This document shows, piece by piece, positions 55,901-59,280 of a stretch of 64,000 bases of DNA. The stretch is from Pyrrhosoma nymphula (Eukaryota; Arthropoda; Insecta; Odonata; Coenagrionidae): NCBI GenBank assembly GCA_963573305.1, contig OY754335.1, positions 18,019,501-18,083,500 of the forward strand. Direction: 5' to 3'. Both the position numbers and the translations under genes were made by a program. Under the pieces are notes generated by a model, which saw only the letters and a program-made list of their open reading frames with translations, did no database searches and was not told where the DNA came from. Position 1 is the stretch's first letter. Each line of letters starts with the position of its first letter.

Positions 55901-57501
55901 TGATTGTGTTGAAATCAGGAGGAGTTACATTAAGACATTGATATGAAATACTATAATGGATAGCCTGCATGCTTCTCTCTGTATATGATGAAGCATATTG
56001 TATCGTGTCATGGTACCATAATGGACCCGAGCTGGATACCCAGTCATAGGGTGCACATATTCTATTGTATGACATTTACCTGATTATTGTGTGTTCATCT
56101 TCTGGAAAAAAACATGCACCCGGTACACAGAAGTATGGTATATATGTACAGGGTCCATTATGAAAGTAATGCGCATTCTCTGGGAAAAATTGATTTATTG
56201 ATCGTTCTTGTACAAATGCTTAAAATTCTTCAAAATACTCTCCCCCTGCATCAATACACTTGCGGAGACGTGTCTGCCATGCCTGGAAGGCACCCTGAAA
56301 CTCCTCGACAGGAATGTCTCTCAGGAACGTTGTAACATGCTTTTGGATGTTTTCCACGGTCTCCCAATGATTTCCTTTCAGCTCTCTCTTCAGTCAGGGA
56401 AACAAAAAGAAGTTGCACAGAGCCAAGTCGGGCCTGTAAGGGGGCTGGGGGACCAACGGGGTGTTGTTCCGGGCCAGGAAGTTGGTAACGATGAAGGACG
56501 TGTGGCTGGAGGCATTGTCATGGTGGAGCTTGACCGTGCCTTTGAAGTCAGCCTTCACGCACGCAACCTGGCGCATTTGCAGATCCTCTGTCACTATCCC
56601 ATGTACCACAAATGTGGACATGTGTAGGGTGTTAGCAATTTGCTGGGTGCTCAATCAACGGTCGGAACGCAAAACTTCGCGCACACGATTCACGTTTTCG
56701 TCGGTTCTGGCCGTTGTTGGGCATCCAGAACAGGGTTCTTCGGTGACCTCCTCCTGGCCCTCCTTGAACGCCTTGTGCCACCTCCCAGACTGTGACTTTG
56801 AAATGCAGTCGTCCTTGAAGGCCTCTTGAAGCATCTGGAATGTTTTGGTTGCATTCTTTCCTAGCTGCATGCAAAATTTGATGGCGTATCGCTGTTCAAC
56901 CGAACGCTCCATTGCGCCGTGTTACAAAGTCGAAAAACACACTTCACACGGAGGCATGTCTTTCCGCTCAGACTTCTTGGAGCAAACTGGCAACTGGCTG
57001 TGTTGGAAGGGCAGACCCCCCACCACATTTCCCGACCAGTTTTACCACGCTGCAATGGATAGTCCAGTCACAATAAAATCATGCGCATTACTTTCATAAT
57101 GGACCCTGTATGTATTCGGATGTGCAATAAAGGCAACATTCATCAGCCTTGAGAAGGTTTCCGGCAAAGGAGAAGAAACATAGGCATTTCAAAATCCAGA
57201 AGCATGTTATTCCAAAAGATAAAAGAGGCCTTAACTTTGTTTATTTTGCTTTTCAGCTCACAATGCAGTTGTCACATGTGCTGTGTTTGCTCCGAATCCA
57301 GAGAGCATCATTCGTCAGATAGACGAAGAGCGAGCAAGTGCACCTGAGGAGGATGGTGTGGCTGGGGAGAGGCAGCCTGGGGCCGTGGCAGGAGGAGGTG
57401 GTTACGTTCTCGTCAGTGCAGACTTTGGTGGTGCCATTAAGGTTTTCCTCAATCGCACGAAGCCGAAGCATAGTTCTCTTCCAGCATCTGCACTTGCATG
57501 A
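7849..57501 (+). CDS. WDR44: WDR44 (rabphilin-11-like, Rab11-binding WD40 protein), 11 coding exons, 5' end missing
   Basis: WDR44 family proteins bind Rab11 (and, in vertebrates, other endosomal partners) and act on recycling endosomes and exocytic traffic; this is family knowledge. Seen here: eleven GT-AG exons whose phases agree (0, 2, 2, 0, 0, 0, 0, 0, 0, 2, 1 at exon starts) give 649 codons plus stop. The order matches vertebrate WDR44: the NLDTGE / EDKLPQCINPLSLHIMR block before the linker, a Ser/Glu-rich linker, a basic segment, then seven WD repeats, including LLASAGQDRVLRIW, SSSMDKTVRLWHI, LSGSLDGKLRLWNI, VTSNDSRIRLYDL and VSGSENQCIYVWK. The vertebrate protein has about 400 more N-terminal residues (FFAT and Pro-rich parts); no exon for them is recognised here, so they probably lie upstream. 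Introns run from 154 bp to 13.4 kb and are packed with transposons. Identity is very sure; isoforms and the start are unknown. Confidence 0.95.
8003..8202. other. Assembly gap, 200 N
   Basis: Exactly 200 undetermined bases, probably a placeholder of standard length, 17 bases after a WDR44 exon. True length is unknown. Apparent open frames crossing it are artefacts. Confidence 0.99.
8203..9793. other. WDR44 intron 1, first part; foldback inside
   Basis: No coding exon recognised. The frames at 8422-8721 and 9374-9770 lack family resemblance and splice context. The only structured piece is the foldback at 8806-8990. Confidence 0.5.
8806..8990. repeat. Foldback (long near-perfect inverted repeat)
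   Basis: Arms of about 65 bases (8806-8872 and 8926-8990) start CATAATGAAATGATGAGTTA and are nearly perfect inverses, with a loop of about 50 bases that itself contains GATGATG/CATCATC inversions. A GGCACATGAG motif occurs both at 8743-8752 and at the right edge (8990-8999), perhaps a trace of duplication. It would form a strong hairpin. Confidence 0.8.
9802..10359. repeat. hAT-type MITE with 8-bp target duplication
   Basis: 558 bp between direct repeats GATATGCT (9794-9801 and 10360-10367). The right end read inward is TAGCGATGGGAAAATTACCA; the left end TTGAGATGGG is its mutated counterpart, followed by related GGTAATTTTC repeats on both arms. The TA.NGATGGGAAAATTACC type of end is common in hAT MITEs. 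No coding capacity. Confidence 0.8.
10434..10773 (-). repeat. BEL/Pao 3' LTR
   Basis: 340 bp, TG...CA in both orientations: minus strand begins TGTTTCGTATTCGCGCC and ends GGACA. It holds a CA-rich run (CACACACACACC on the + strand) and a short A-rich tract. It matches the other LTR over its whole length by eye. Confidence 0.95.
11106..15791 (-). CDS. BEL/Pao gag-pol polyprotein (1561 aa), RT core missing
   Basis: Single open frame. Gag: coiled N-terminus, then a DUF1759-type capsid region (about residues 150-310, FKQFSDVFTSLIDSNKTLSD) and Cys/His knuckles (about 365-430: CQLCVAQHRLYQC, CFNCLASVHKSLDC, CRYCSRRHHSLLC). Protease: DUF1758-like, IIDPASQASFIT near 514. RT: the region begins normally (VRVVFDGSSTSSSGKSLNDF, near 805) but jumps within a few residues to the connection/RNase H part (FCDASEKGYSAVVYLRSGK, VSIPRLKLLGAVLL, AWSDSTVVLSWL). 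No YVDD exists; I estimate about 300 residues lost in frame. Integrase: HHCC finger (YNHAN...CLVCFKLR, about 1185-1220), core Asp-Asp-Glu in GVDFGGP, YSDCGTNFKG and GGLWEANIK (about 1260, 1330, 1375), and a C-terminal DUF5641-like part to KLPIDS. It cannot reverse-transcribe itself. Confidence 0.93.
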   Translation of the reverse strand: MFLFAKIDVIMPLEGDSEQESSLVNDLRAIRVLKRNYAVTKSRRDSVIRTIERLYLMSTTILSQREELPVFLSRVSALPDDFKSFITMTNELRELAFDLNLDVDASESEVEERVECHYHKINAIASQLTKESPVTVREGQPIFSSSTRLPTISIPSFDGNLANFKQFSDVFTSLIDSNKTLSDIEKYHYLLSSLKGQALAVVSSIPIISDNYFIAWQTLVQQYENKRLFACHYLDKLFSIRINNDSVDSLQNFFDIFSENVNALNAMKIPNLSEFILFYIASKALDKSIKRQFEIENNGVDFPSIVRLLEFGRKYVNILRTSGCKQIKSELVKNSYVAKGMTQKTSLIATSQPEREHKIKCQLCVAQHRLYQCPKFNAFNVAQRKDFIKSQGICFNCLASVHKSLDCKSKYRCRYCSRRHHSLLCVNGNSVQGLKPNSEEVNQAPKHSCTNGASKDVSDESTLSFKSTNPVVSSMSCMAESESKHPSVLLGTALALVKTSHGTLEPIRMIIDPASQASFITTECQQRLGLLRKKMSLNCVGLSGTPVCTTQGVTSFVMKPRNSDKEIRVSAIVIPKITSNQPCFTIPVSVREKFSSLDLADPKFYNSWPINFLLGADLYSEIMTEGHILREKGLPSAWPSVFGYILLGPLASRTTNQSSNVISCFTSVDNDLSESIQNFWRIEELPTLPNVSLEDKIAEEQFRTLHYRNPDGSYVVPLLLKDYDLSLSLGDSQIQAIRRFTNLERKFKQHGELHAEYTAFLEEYLNLEHMSPSKWGSGKYYIPHHAVVKPFSTTTKVRVVFDGSSTSSSGKSLNDFLFWAKHLMQELWKLNLGWDDPIPPQLLKIWNDFVSQLPYLSEVKIKRFVSANLSGGMIGEYHLMAFCDASEKGYSAVVYLRSGKLDMQGHVSLLVAKTRVAPIKTVSIPRLKLLGAVLLTTLIEHVFHPLSKCITISSVHAWSDSTVVLSWLKTPQHLLKTFVCHRVARIIDSTVGITWNHVSTKCNPADCASRGVLPSQLIAHNLWWNGPSRVSYPCKQWEIISLENIDHSQVPELKPCRPVVMFHTTIPMDLSFIDRFSSLPRLQRVMAYCLRYVAYLKRKQVPTGKLSLSELSDALIACVRATQMFFYERDIKQIKRGLPCSTTLLRLAPFIDAHDCLRVGGRLKHSCLDYAKMHPLLLPKSSTLTNLIIDHYHRAYNHANSTTLVNLLSQKYWIVSAKQAVRTRVYKCLVCFKLRATPTYPLMGDLPSSRVRPSRPFYHTGVDFGGPFYIKESIRKNAKTSKAYLCLFVCFATKACHLEVVSNLSTDAFLAALDRFVSRRGLCSHVYSDCGTNFKGASRYLMGVNKQFHNIFLKDNITEVLVSRHITWHFNPPAAPHFGGLWEANIKTAKNVLRRIIGERSLTFEELTTVFARVEATLNSRPLTALSNNPNELEALTPGHFLIGAPLLSTPESDITELNSSRLSRWQLVRQIAQHFWQRWSKEYLHTLQTRSKWFKDQRQLDVGDLVLIRSDKSPSQQWRLGRVMKTFPGQDGRVRVVNIRHTLGILTRPVAQLVKLPIDS
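16042..16381 (-). repeat. BEL/Pao 5' LTR
   Basis: 340 bp, same sequence as the copy at 10434-10773. In element orientation it precedes the leader and must carry the promoter; no clear TATA box was identified. Confidence 0.95.
16409..17298. repeat. Tigger-type non-autonomous element
   Basis: About 890 bp. The left end after TA (16407-16408) reads CAGTAGAGCACCAATTATCC; the right end is CGGATAATTGGCACTCTA, followed by TTA and TA. No transposase frame. It starts 24 bases after the BEL target duplication. A related end fragment is at about 49930-49980. Confidence 0.7.
17301..20361. other. WDR44 intron 1, repeat-poor stretch
   Basis: About 3 kb of AT-rich sequence with poly-T tracts and AATAAT runs near 18830-18880. 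No exon, RNA gene or transposon end recognised. Confidence 0.5.
20362..20802. repeat. pogo-type MITE (CCGTATAT family)
   Basis: 441 bp between TA (20360-20361, 20803-20804). Starts CCATATATCTTTTGAGTAAT and ends with TTGTACTCAAGTGTATACAG. Both subterminal blocks (GGGCTGAAAATATTGACTAA on the left, GGAAGAAATTTATTGA on the right) recur in the copies at 59281 and 61322. No coding capacity. Confidence 0.75.
21341..21574 (+). CDS. WDR44: WDR44 coding exon: acidic/Ser-rich linker
   Basis: Acceptor tttcttatag, donor gtaagc. Its first base completes a Ser codon. The 78-codon segment begins NSSLERERDSDEES and is rich in Ser, Pro, Ala and acidic residues. It is expected to be disordered and matches the position, not the sequence, of the SDDEE-containing vertebrate linker. 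Clusters of Ser next to Asp/Glu could be phosphorylation sites; that is inference. It ends with two bases (GG) of a Gly codon. Confidence 0.85.
21845..22770 (+). mobile_element. Non-LTR retrotransposon ORF1 fragment (PHD-like finger, C-terminal RNA-binding-like part)
   Basis: It starts as MATDSDRCNSCSKLFDEN (21849 onward), shifts frame, and continues LVYRCKNCEALSYCHF..., a Cys-rich finger of the PHD type, then a Ser/Thr/Pro-rich middle in one open frame to a stop at 22469. A shifted frame follows with RCTSCKIIGTGPIN, then PDTSSDKVLHHLK and NIECTSCDKVQRKSVFCAFK. This finger, disordered middle and RRM-like end match ORF1 proteins of CR1-like elements (inference from layout). It has at least three disabling shifts or stops, no ORF2 follows, and it ends in an A run at 22770. 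Confidence 0.55.
22955..25220 (-). mobile_element. 3' part of a CR1/Jockey-like non-LTR retrotransposon
   Basis: On the minus strand, from about 25200 to 24771: ESHLTYGIIFWGNSS, ALKAMCRVPYRSPGQPLFKT and LGILTLPSLFILNCAVF, then NYNTTHKMD-like sequence (DFHHYNTTHKMDIHIP). This is the C-terminal tail typical of many insect non-LTR RT proteins. About 300 bases of 3' sequence follow, then the nested mariner, then more 3' sequence ending in an ATT-repeat tail near 22960-22975. The 5' part is missing (usual 5' truncation). Confidence 0.65.
23173..24448 (-). mobile_element. mariner element, full length but decayed
   Basis: 1276 bp, a normal mariner length, between TA (23171-23172, 24449-24450). Ends CAGGGTCTGTTCAATAAGTA and, from the right, CAGGGTCCGTTCAATAAGTA. 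Transposase on the minus strand from 24252: MERTVELCYAVKFCVKL, GRPTTARTDAQVAKVKKVLD, the HTH motif LTIARISEETGLSVGTAHTI, and VITGNET (first Asp region). A frame change near 23750 follows, then FDQRDIVHKEFVP and KLHHDNAPCHG (second Asp). The third-Asp region reads PPSALTWLHLTF in place of PPYSPDLAP, so the last catalytic residue is lost. Confidence 0.92.
25966..26212 (+). CDS. WDR44: WDR44 coding exon: basic linker
   Basis: Acceptor gtttttag, donor gtgaat. It continues the Gly codon and reads KVLARSHQQLKRLLGSTVRR..., corresponding to the basic LKKFLGKSVKRAK stretch of vertebrate WDR44, then a low-complexity Arg/Ser/Gln part ending IIDQPK. An earlier gtatgc after GQEG is a possible alternative donor but would break phase with the next exon. 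Confidence 0.85.
26860..28483 (-). mobile_element. Tigger element, internally deleted
   Basis: 1624 bp between TA (26858-26859, 28484-28485). Ends CAGTAAAACCCCTAAATTGC and, from the right, CAGTGAAACCCCGTATTTGC; AAATTGCGGGAAA motifs repeat in both subterminal parts. On the minus strand: a CENP-B-type N-terminal helix-turn-helix (RGGKRTFSIKETIDILEQVD, RVDLAKLLRLSISTLNTII; 27750-27517), then the second HTH (NIPIYGVIIREKAL, GIENFTASNGWLDRF; about 27420-27300). The DDE domain is absent. Confidence 0.85.
28675..29952 (-). mobile_element. mariner element, decayed
   Basis: About 1.28 kb. Ends AGGTCTGTTCAGAAAATAAC and, from the right, AAGTCTGATCAGAAACTAAC are clear inverted repeats; the TA sites are eroded. 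On the minus strand the N-terminal helix region (KFCMKLGKTFKETFKFLKLA, near 29724) is followed after several breaks by MILSFFFNFNGVVHFGFLPQ and GQTVNHQYY (29194 on), then HSALSICKFCARNQK. The HHDN motif is destroyed. Older than the copies at 23173 and 56149. Confidence 0.8.
30003..30263 (+). CDS. WDR44: WDR44 coding exon: WD repeat 1
   Basis: Acceptor aatttcag, donor gtaaga; 87 codons in phase 0. It reads SHKGPYEWDGVQRIQEL, a Gly/Pro-rich insert, then SAIWCMKFSWCGRLLASAG and QDRVLRIWVL, matching the first propeller blade of vertebrate WDR44 (AVWTMKFSHCGRLLASAGQ). The Gly-rich insert replaces the DLSGEHMG of vertebrates. Confidence 0.95.
30264..31150. other. Intron, no gene recognised
   Basis: AT-rich sequence between a WDR44 exon and a Tigger element. 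No exon or repeat recognised. Confidence 0.4.
31153..32926 (-). mobile_element. Tigger element, deleted and decayed
   Basis: 1774 bp between TA (31151-31152, 32927-32928). Ends CAATAAAACCTCGTTATATC and, from the right, CAGTAAAACCTCCTTATGGT. Minus strand: second HTH of the CENP-B type (NIPISGPIIQEKAREMALLM, IENFQASNGWLQKFKTRWN; 32142-31890), then the start of the DDE domain (DILNAYEAGFFYNLLPDKTL, SKDRFTVLFCANSDGSEKL; 31942-31718) in an overlapping frame. The N-terminal HTH and the C-terminal half of the DDE domain are missing. Confidence 0.85.
33637..34712. repeat. CCGTAT-type non-autonomous pogo-like element
   Basis: 1076 bp. Left end after TA: CCGTATAAACTCGTGTAAGA followed by GGCGCACC; the right end is its inverse (GGTGCGCCTCTTACACGCG TTTATACGG), then AAA where TA is expected. 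A second GGGTGCGCCTCTTACACG lies 60 bases inside the left end. The interior frames resemble no transposase. Confidence 0.75.
34790..34860. repeat. Fragment of another CCATAT/TATAAG-type element end
   Basis: TACCATATTTCCTGGCCTAT continuing to AAGATCC has the plan of the other pogo-like ends in this window (CCRTAT, a variable core, TATAAG). No right end was found. Confidence 0.35.
35087..35239. repeat. Foldback element with 11-bp target duplication
   Basis: Arms GTTGGTTCATCTGTGATGAC and inverse (35113-35145, 35192-35223) enclose a 45-base loop. AATGGATGTTG occurs directly on both sides (35076-35086, 35240-35250). The outer arm contains ACCAACGCGG next to AACCC, shared with the foldback at 45467-45643. 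Confidence 0.7.
35437..35601 (+). CDS. WDR44: WDR44 coding exon: Ser-rich insert and start of WD repeat 2
   Basis: Acceptor ttcaacag, donor gtaaga; 55 codons in phase 0. VSPTPSQESLVSQQSSSEEQ matches the VSPSPSQESLSSS insert of vertebrate WDR44; FVNRPFCTYAGHTSDLLDV and SWSK then open the second blade. Conservation of the SPTPSQES run across phyla suggests a functional site. Confidence 0.95.
35602..36604. other. Intron, no repeat classified
   Basis: AT-rich; a GCCCCCCCCACGGGGG stretch near 36218 is a small GC-rich palindrome. No gene recognised. Confidence 0.4.
36605..36727 (+). CDS. WDR44: WDR44 coding exon: WD repeat 2 end, WD repeat 3 start
   Basis: Acceptor tgtttcag, donor gtgagt; 41 codons in phase 0. 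NYFILSSSMDKTVRLWHISR and KECLCCFQHIDFVTAIVFHP are almost identical to vertebrate WDR44. Confidence 0.97.
37184..37315 (+). CDS. WDR44: WDR44 coding exon: WD repeats 3 and 4
   Basis: Acceptor tttatttcag, donor gtatgg; 44 codons in phase 0. DDRYFLSGSLDGKLRLWNIP, then DKKVAVWNEVEGQTKLITAA and NFCQ. Near-identical to vertebrate WDR44. Confidence 0.97.
37316..38105. other. Intron 7, start; no gene recognised
   Basis: No exon or transposon end identified in this AT-rich stretch. Confidence 0.4.
38106..38861. repeat. Harbinger-like MITE with a SINE inside
   Basis: Left end GGGCCGCATTTTTAAACCAT and, from the right, GGGCCGTATTCTAAGACG are inverted, each followed by an AGAGGAAGAGT-type block. ATA flanks both sides, a possible 3-bp duplication as in PIF/Harbinger. 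No transposase. Without the SINE it is about 560 bp. Confidence 0.6.
38400..38597 (+). repeat. tRNA-derived SINE
   Basis: The head has an A-box-like TGGCGGCGGGGTAACG (about 38413-38428) and a perfect B box GGTTCGAGTCC at 38456-38466, the internal RNA polymerase III promoter of a tRNA. It is not a tRNA gene: no folded anticodon arm or acceptor pairing follows. The body ends in an (AATAAA)-type tail at about 38578-38597. It sits inside the Harbinger-like MITE. Confidence 0.85.
38862..41354. other. Intron 7, unclassified stretch
   Basis: About 2.5 kb without recognisable exon, transposon end or RNA gene. The small frame at 39625-39828 has no family resemblance. Confidence 0.4.
42190..42460 (+). 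pseudogene. Truncated CENP-B/psq N-terminal domain of a pogo-type transposase
   Basis: With one frame change the sequence reads SLSFEEKINIL, then RVSLAEKLDIPSSTWNTMVK and KYSKDDELEEILKTWVQSSR, the classic first HTH plus linker of Tigger/pogo proteins. It breaks off at a poly-C tract (42479-42502). The last ELEEI-coding bases recur at 42590-42615 beyond the inserted leader. Confidence 0.7.
42990..43986 (+). pseudogene. pogo-family DDE transposase, one frameshift
   Basis: One frame from about 42990 to 43800 reads ANFKIAVAKYARDNGNHSAA, then TELEEHVVRFVRENRRNGFA (HTH), ASSGWLRRMMKKNGFS (second HTH) and the start of the DDE domain, GQMGNADQTPIYFNMPSS. ITCILGITADRSKLSPYVIF and KGWMTEELVRDWV follow. 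A shift near 43780 moves to the next frame: SMLVLDSFKGHLTEDVKKD (second Asp), VVIPGGMTSLLQPLDVSIN (third Asp) and a stop at 43986. All three carboxylates are visible. A single frameshift separates the two halves, so decay is recent compared with its neighbours. Confidence 0.85.
45467..45643. repeat. Foldback element
   Basis: Arms of about 75 bases beginning GAAGATACAGGTCTTCAGGG are near-perfect inverses (with CGCTGG/CCAGCG and GCAGTCG/CGACTGC continuing inward) around a loop of about 27 bases. It contains ACCAACGCGGAGTAAAACCC, related to the foldback at 35087-35239. Confidence 0.85.
46735..47690 (+). pseudogene. C-terminal part of a jerky/Tigger-type DDE transposase
   Basis: PPNVTSILQPIDHGVIVSMK at about 46750-46806 carries the third catalytic Asp (LQPID). 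RNSRVCIFRTLANEDDNLLK, AILDAMNSVSQAWSSVKPVT and GLVKTMKGFENVDAEN follow, up to a stop at 47085. Further downstream, in another frame, EQWEYDYNGIIAAKKIRGRH and SMKQSKITDYV (about 47585-47690) are the usual C terminus. Between them lies about 500 bp of unrelated sequence. Confidence 0.8.
47848..49880. repeat. Possible large non-autonomous element, class unknown
   Basis: Borders share inverted ends: CCCAGCCGGCACAAGG on the left and, from the right, CTCAGCCAGCACAAGG, each followed by CATATCCC/ATATG-like and many TCCCTAA / TTAGGGA motifs. It holds no long frame and no named domain. Target duplication not found. Confidence 0.4.
49930..49980. repeat. End fragment of the 16409-17298 Tigger family
   Basis: CCCTCCATTACAATGGATAA continuing to TTGGCACTCAACTG matches the inverse of the left end of the element at 16409 over about 50 bases. 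Only this end is present. Confidence 0.6.
50170..50331 (+). CDS. WDR44: WDR44 coding exon: WD repeat 4 and IHVRSTRG loop
   Basis: Acceptor ctttccag; 54 codons in phase 0. It reads NGKFAVVGSYDGRCIFYTTE, IHVRSTRGKNSKGRKISGIE and PMPGEDK. The donor is AAG|gttggc, a weak 5' splice site, followed by an intron of only 154 bp, so exon definition or occasional retention is possible (inference). Confidence 0.95.
50486..50601 (+). CDS. WDR44: WDR44 coding exon: WD repeat 5
   Basis: Acceptor tttttcag, donor gtgagt. ILVTSNDSRIRLYDLRDLNL, then KYKGYVNVSSQIKASF. It ends with two bases of a Ser codon completed by the next exon. Confidence 0.96.
50602..51997. other. Intron 9, first part; poly-G run
   Basis: No exon or transposon recognised. 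A run of 15 or more G at about 51608-51623 could form a G-quadruplex and is prone to sequencing error. Confidence 0.4.
52006..53824. repeat. hAT-type non-autonomous element with 8-bp target duplication
   Basis: 1819 bp between direct AATATAAG (51998-52005, 53825-53832). Ends TAGAGGTGTGCGGG and, from the right, TAGGGGTGTGCGGGTACCC; GGGTCGGGTT-type motifs are repeated inside both ends. No transposase frame. It contains a second nested inverted repeat at about 53217-53641. Confidence 0.85.
53217..53641. repeat. Inverted repeat nested in the hAT-type element
   Basis: About 100-base arms (53217-53315 and 53541-53641) match as inverses, both containing GTTGTAGGCGCTAA and the following GTGTGAA block. 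It may be an older MITE captured by the hAT-type element; its ends were not resolved. Confidence 0.6.
54195..54398. repeat. Right end of a piggyBac-like MITE
   Basis: GCCATCTGCATTGAAAGGG runs into TTAA at 54399-54402. GTGAGCCATCTG / GTGAGCTATCTG motifs repeat inside. The left end is missing or mutated (C-rich tract near 54195). Confidence 0.4.
54941..55068 (+). CDS. WDR44: WDR44 coding exon: WD repeat 6
   Basis: Acceptor ccctctttag, donor gtaaga. HDGKYIVSGSENQCIYVWKT, then KFSSVRRDRNDFWEGIK, matching vertebrate KFTSVRRDRNDFWEGIKAHN. Its last base is the first base of the Ala codon of AHN. Confidence 0.96.
55069..56146. other. Intron 10, first part; no gene recognised
   Basis: AT-rich stretch with a C-rich patch near 55580-55600; the open frames show no family resemblance. 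Confidence 0.4.
56149..57108 (-). mobile_element. mariner element, internally deleted
   Basis: 960 bp between TA (56147-56148, 57109-57110). Ends CAGGGTCCATTATGAAAGTA, perfectly inverted at the right. Minus strand: MERSVEQRYAIKFCMQLGKN, CSGCPTTARTDENVNRVREV, then HTH STQQIANTLHMSTFVVHGIV (frame change near 56655). After TEDLQMRQV the protein jumps to GTVKLHHDNASSHTSF and PQPPYRPDLALCNFFLFP. The first-Asp region (normally about 100 residues) is deleted and the third Asp is Asn (LCNFF for the usual PCDFF or PSDFF). Well-preserved ends mean it could still be moved by a related enzyme. Confidence 0.92.
57257..57501 (+). CDS. WDR44: WDR44 last coding exon: WD repeat 7 and stop
   Basis: Acceptor gcttttcag. 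It reads AHNAVVTCAVFAPNPESI, an acidic then Gly-rich insert, GGYVLVSADFGGAIKVFLNR and a short Ser/Ala tail ending in TGA at 57499-57501. The vertebrate protein ends just after the equivalent VFINKRK, so the C terminus is complete and about ten residues longer. Confidence 0.95.
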
Positions 57502-58760
57502 GTGAGAGAGAAGCTGTCTTAAAAAAAATACCCTTAGTGAGTCTGCGAATGGAAGTTGTCATTGGGATAGTTCCAATCATTATCTTTAAACCAGCTGTGC
57601 TTCCACCCTCAAAAGATTCAGTGGGAGAAACTTCAACGGTGCTTTCTGTGATGGTTAGGGATGGCAAACCCACGCATGGATATACTTAAAAAGGTCAAAT
57701 GAGTTACGAAAAAAGATCATTTGAATGCTGTGGAGACATTGCTGGAATGTGTTAAAAGGTGATGCCAGATGTATATTTACCATTAAGTTCTTCTGTTGTG
57801 CCAAATGGCATAAAAATCAAGTCAAATCATTGAAATGCCTTTGTTAAGATGTATTTATAGATTTATATAGATTTCTGCTCTTATTTTTGCTGTACCTTTT
57901 TTATAAATGTTATGTGTTTTATTTAATGCTTTCATCCATGTTTGGTTTTCAGTTTCTAACTTGCCAAACTACCATATTTTTTTAGGTGCCTCACTATTGC
58001 CTTAAACTGCTACTAATTCAAGAGAAAATTTGGCCTGTGATCTTTCATTGTTATGGTTTTTCGAAATTTTTTTGTCACAAAGTGTTAGCAAAAGGGCATA
58101 TCTTGGACAGTTTTGAGGATACAAATGATGAGTGAGTAGCCCTGTGATATTTAGCTTATCAAAATTTTTATTCATTATTATCTGTTAAATTTATCTTGTT
58201 GAATTAGGGACAAAGGTGAAAGGTCTTTAATTTGGGCAAAGAGGGCAACCAATCAGGTGGGGTAGAGGGCTCCCTTGACCGTGAGCATCATTCTCTTCTG
58301 ATCTTCAAGTGCCATCCAAGCTTTTCGGCCACCGTTTTCTCTCCCTCGACTCCTGTGCCTGCTGATGGGCCTGAGCCATAGACGTGGCAACGCTAATGCT
58401 TACTTCCCCTCTGTTCAGGACAGCTTCCCCTGTCATGGTGCCTCTCTCCCATGGAAAGAGTATAATTTGAGGGAGAAACTGAACCTGTGGACCTTTTTTG
58501 CTCATTGCCTTTCTTACCTTTGGTGGGAAAGATAAATTTAATGGATAATAGTACAGTGAAACTTTGCCGAATGTGGGGGTTATGTCATGCATTGTGCTGT
58601 GTTACGTGAATGCAAGTTGGAGGACACATCAACCTTATGCAAATTATAGTCTTCTATTTCAACATGAATGAGAAAATGCATCTTTGGGTGTTGTTTTTTG
58701 GAAACTATGATTTATTTGAGCATATTTCACACAGAAAAGATCCCTTAACAGTTGATTGAT
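57502..58760 (+). other. Presumed WDR44 3' untranslated region and downstream
   Basis: Follows the TGA directly without repeats for about 700 bases. I found no AATAAA between the stop and 58760, so the polyadenylation site is undetermined; AT-rich hexamer variants are present. Confidence 0.4.
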
Positions 58761-58764
58761 TGAT

Positions 58765-59075
58765 TTTAAGGGTGGGCGAGTACCTTCTGGAGCCCTCCTG
58801 GCACTTAGACCTCTTGGTCCATTGTGCCATCCCACATTTAACCTGTCCGCCACTAGCAGACAGGGGACAAGAGTACCATGGTAGAGGTATGAAGGAGGGG
58901 CCATCTCCAACCTTCCCGGTACAGGTATGGAGGGAACCAACCTCCCTCCAACCTTCCCGTTAGAGGTATTGAGGAGGGCCACCCATCCAACCCCCGTCTG
59001 GGCCCAACGATGCTTAACTTCGGCGATGTGACGGTAACCGGTGTTTCAGTGTGGCTAGGCCCTTGCCCTCCCCTA
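58765..59075 (-). repeat. 5S-rRNA-derived SINE (SINE3 type)
   Basis: On the minus strand from 59060: GCCTAGCCACACTGAAACAC, then ATCGCCGAAGTTAAGCATCG and TTGGGCCCAGACGGGGGTTG, then GATGGGTGGCC. This follows the order of a 5S rRNA gene, with the A-box-like AAGTTAAGC and the C-box-like TTGGATGGG of the internal promoter. The body beyond it has a tandem duplication of about 45 bases (GGGAAGGTTGGA twice). It is not a full 5S gene: the first half is diverged and the 3' stem is missing. Confidence 0.85.
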
Positions 59076-59280
59076 ACAGTTACTGCAGGGCTTTTTAATT
59101 TACTAAACATATTAAATTATCTTGTTCATTGAAAAGTTCAAGAGATATCCTAATTTTACCCAAGCCTGTCTCTCATTTTAAGTCTCTCTTTATGCCCAGA
59201 AATTTTGGCAAAAATGAAGTTTTTTATCGTTGAAAGTAATAATTATTAATCAACTTGCGTTATGATAACTTTTGCACTTG

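Noticed and set aside
56208..56829. Overlapping + strand frames of 122-139 codons
   Set aside because: They are antisense shadows of the mariner transposase on the minus strand.
58977..59060. Possible 5S rRNA gene
   Set aside because: Only the middle and internal promoter resemble 5S; the outer stem is missing and SINE sequence continues.
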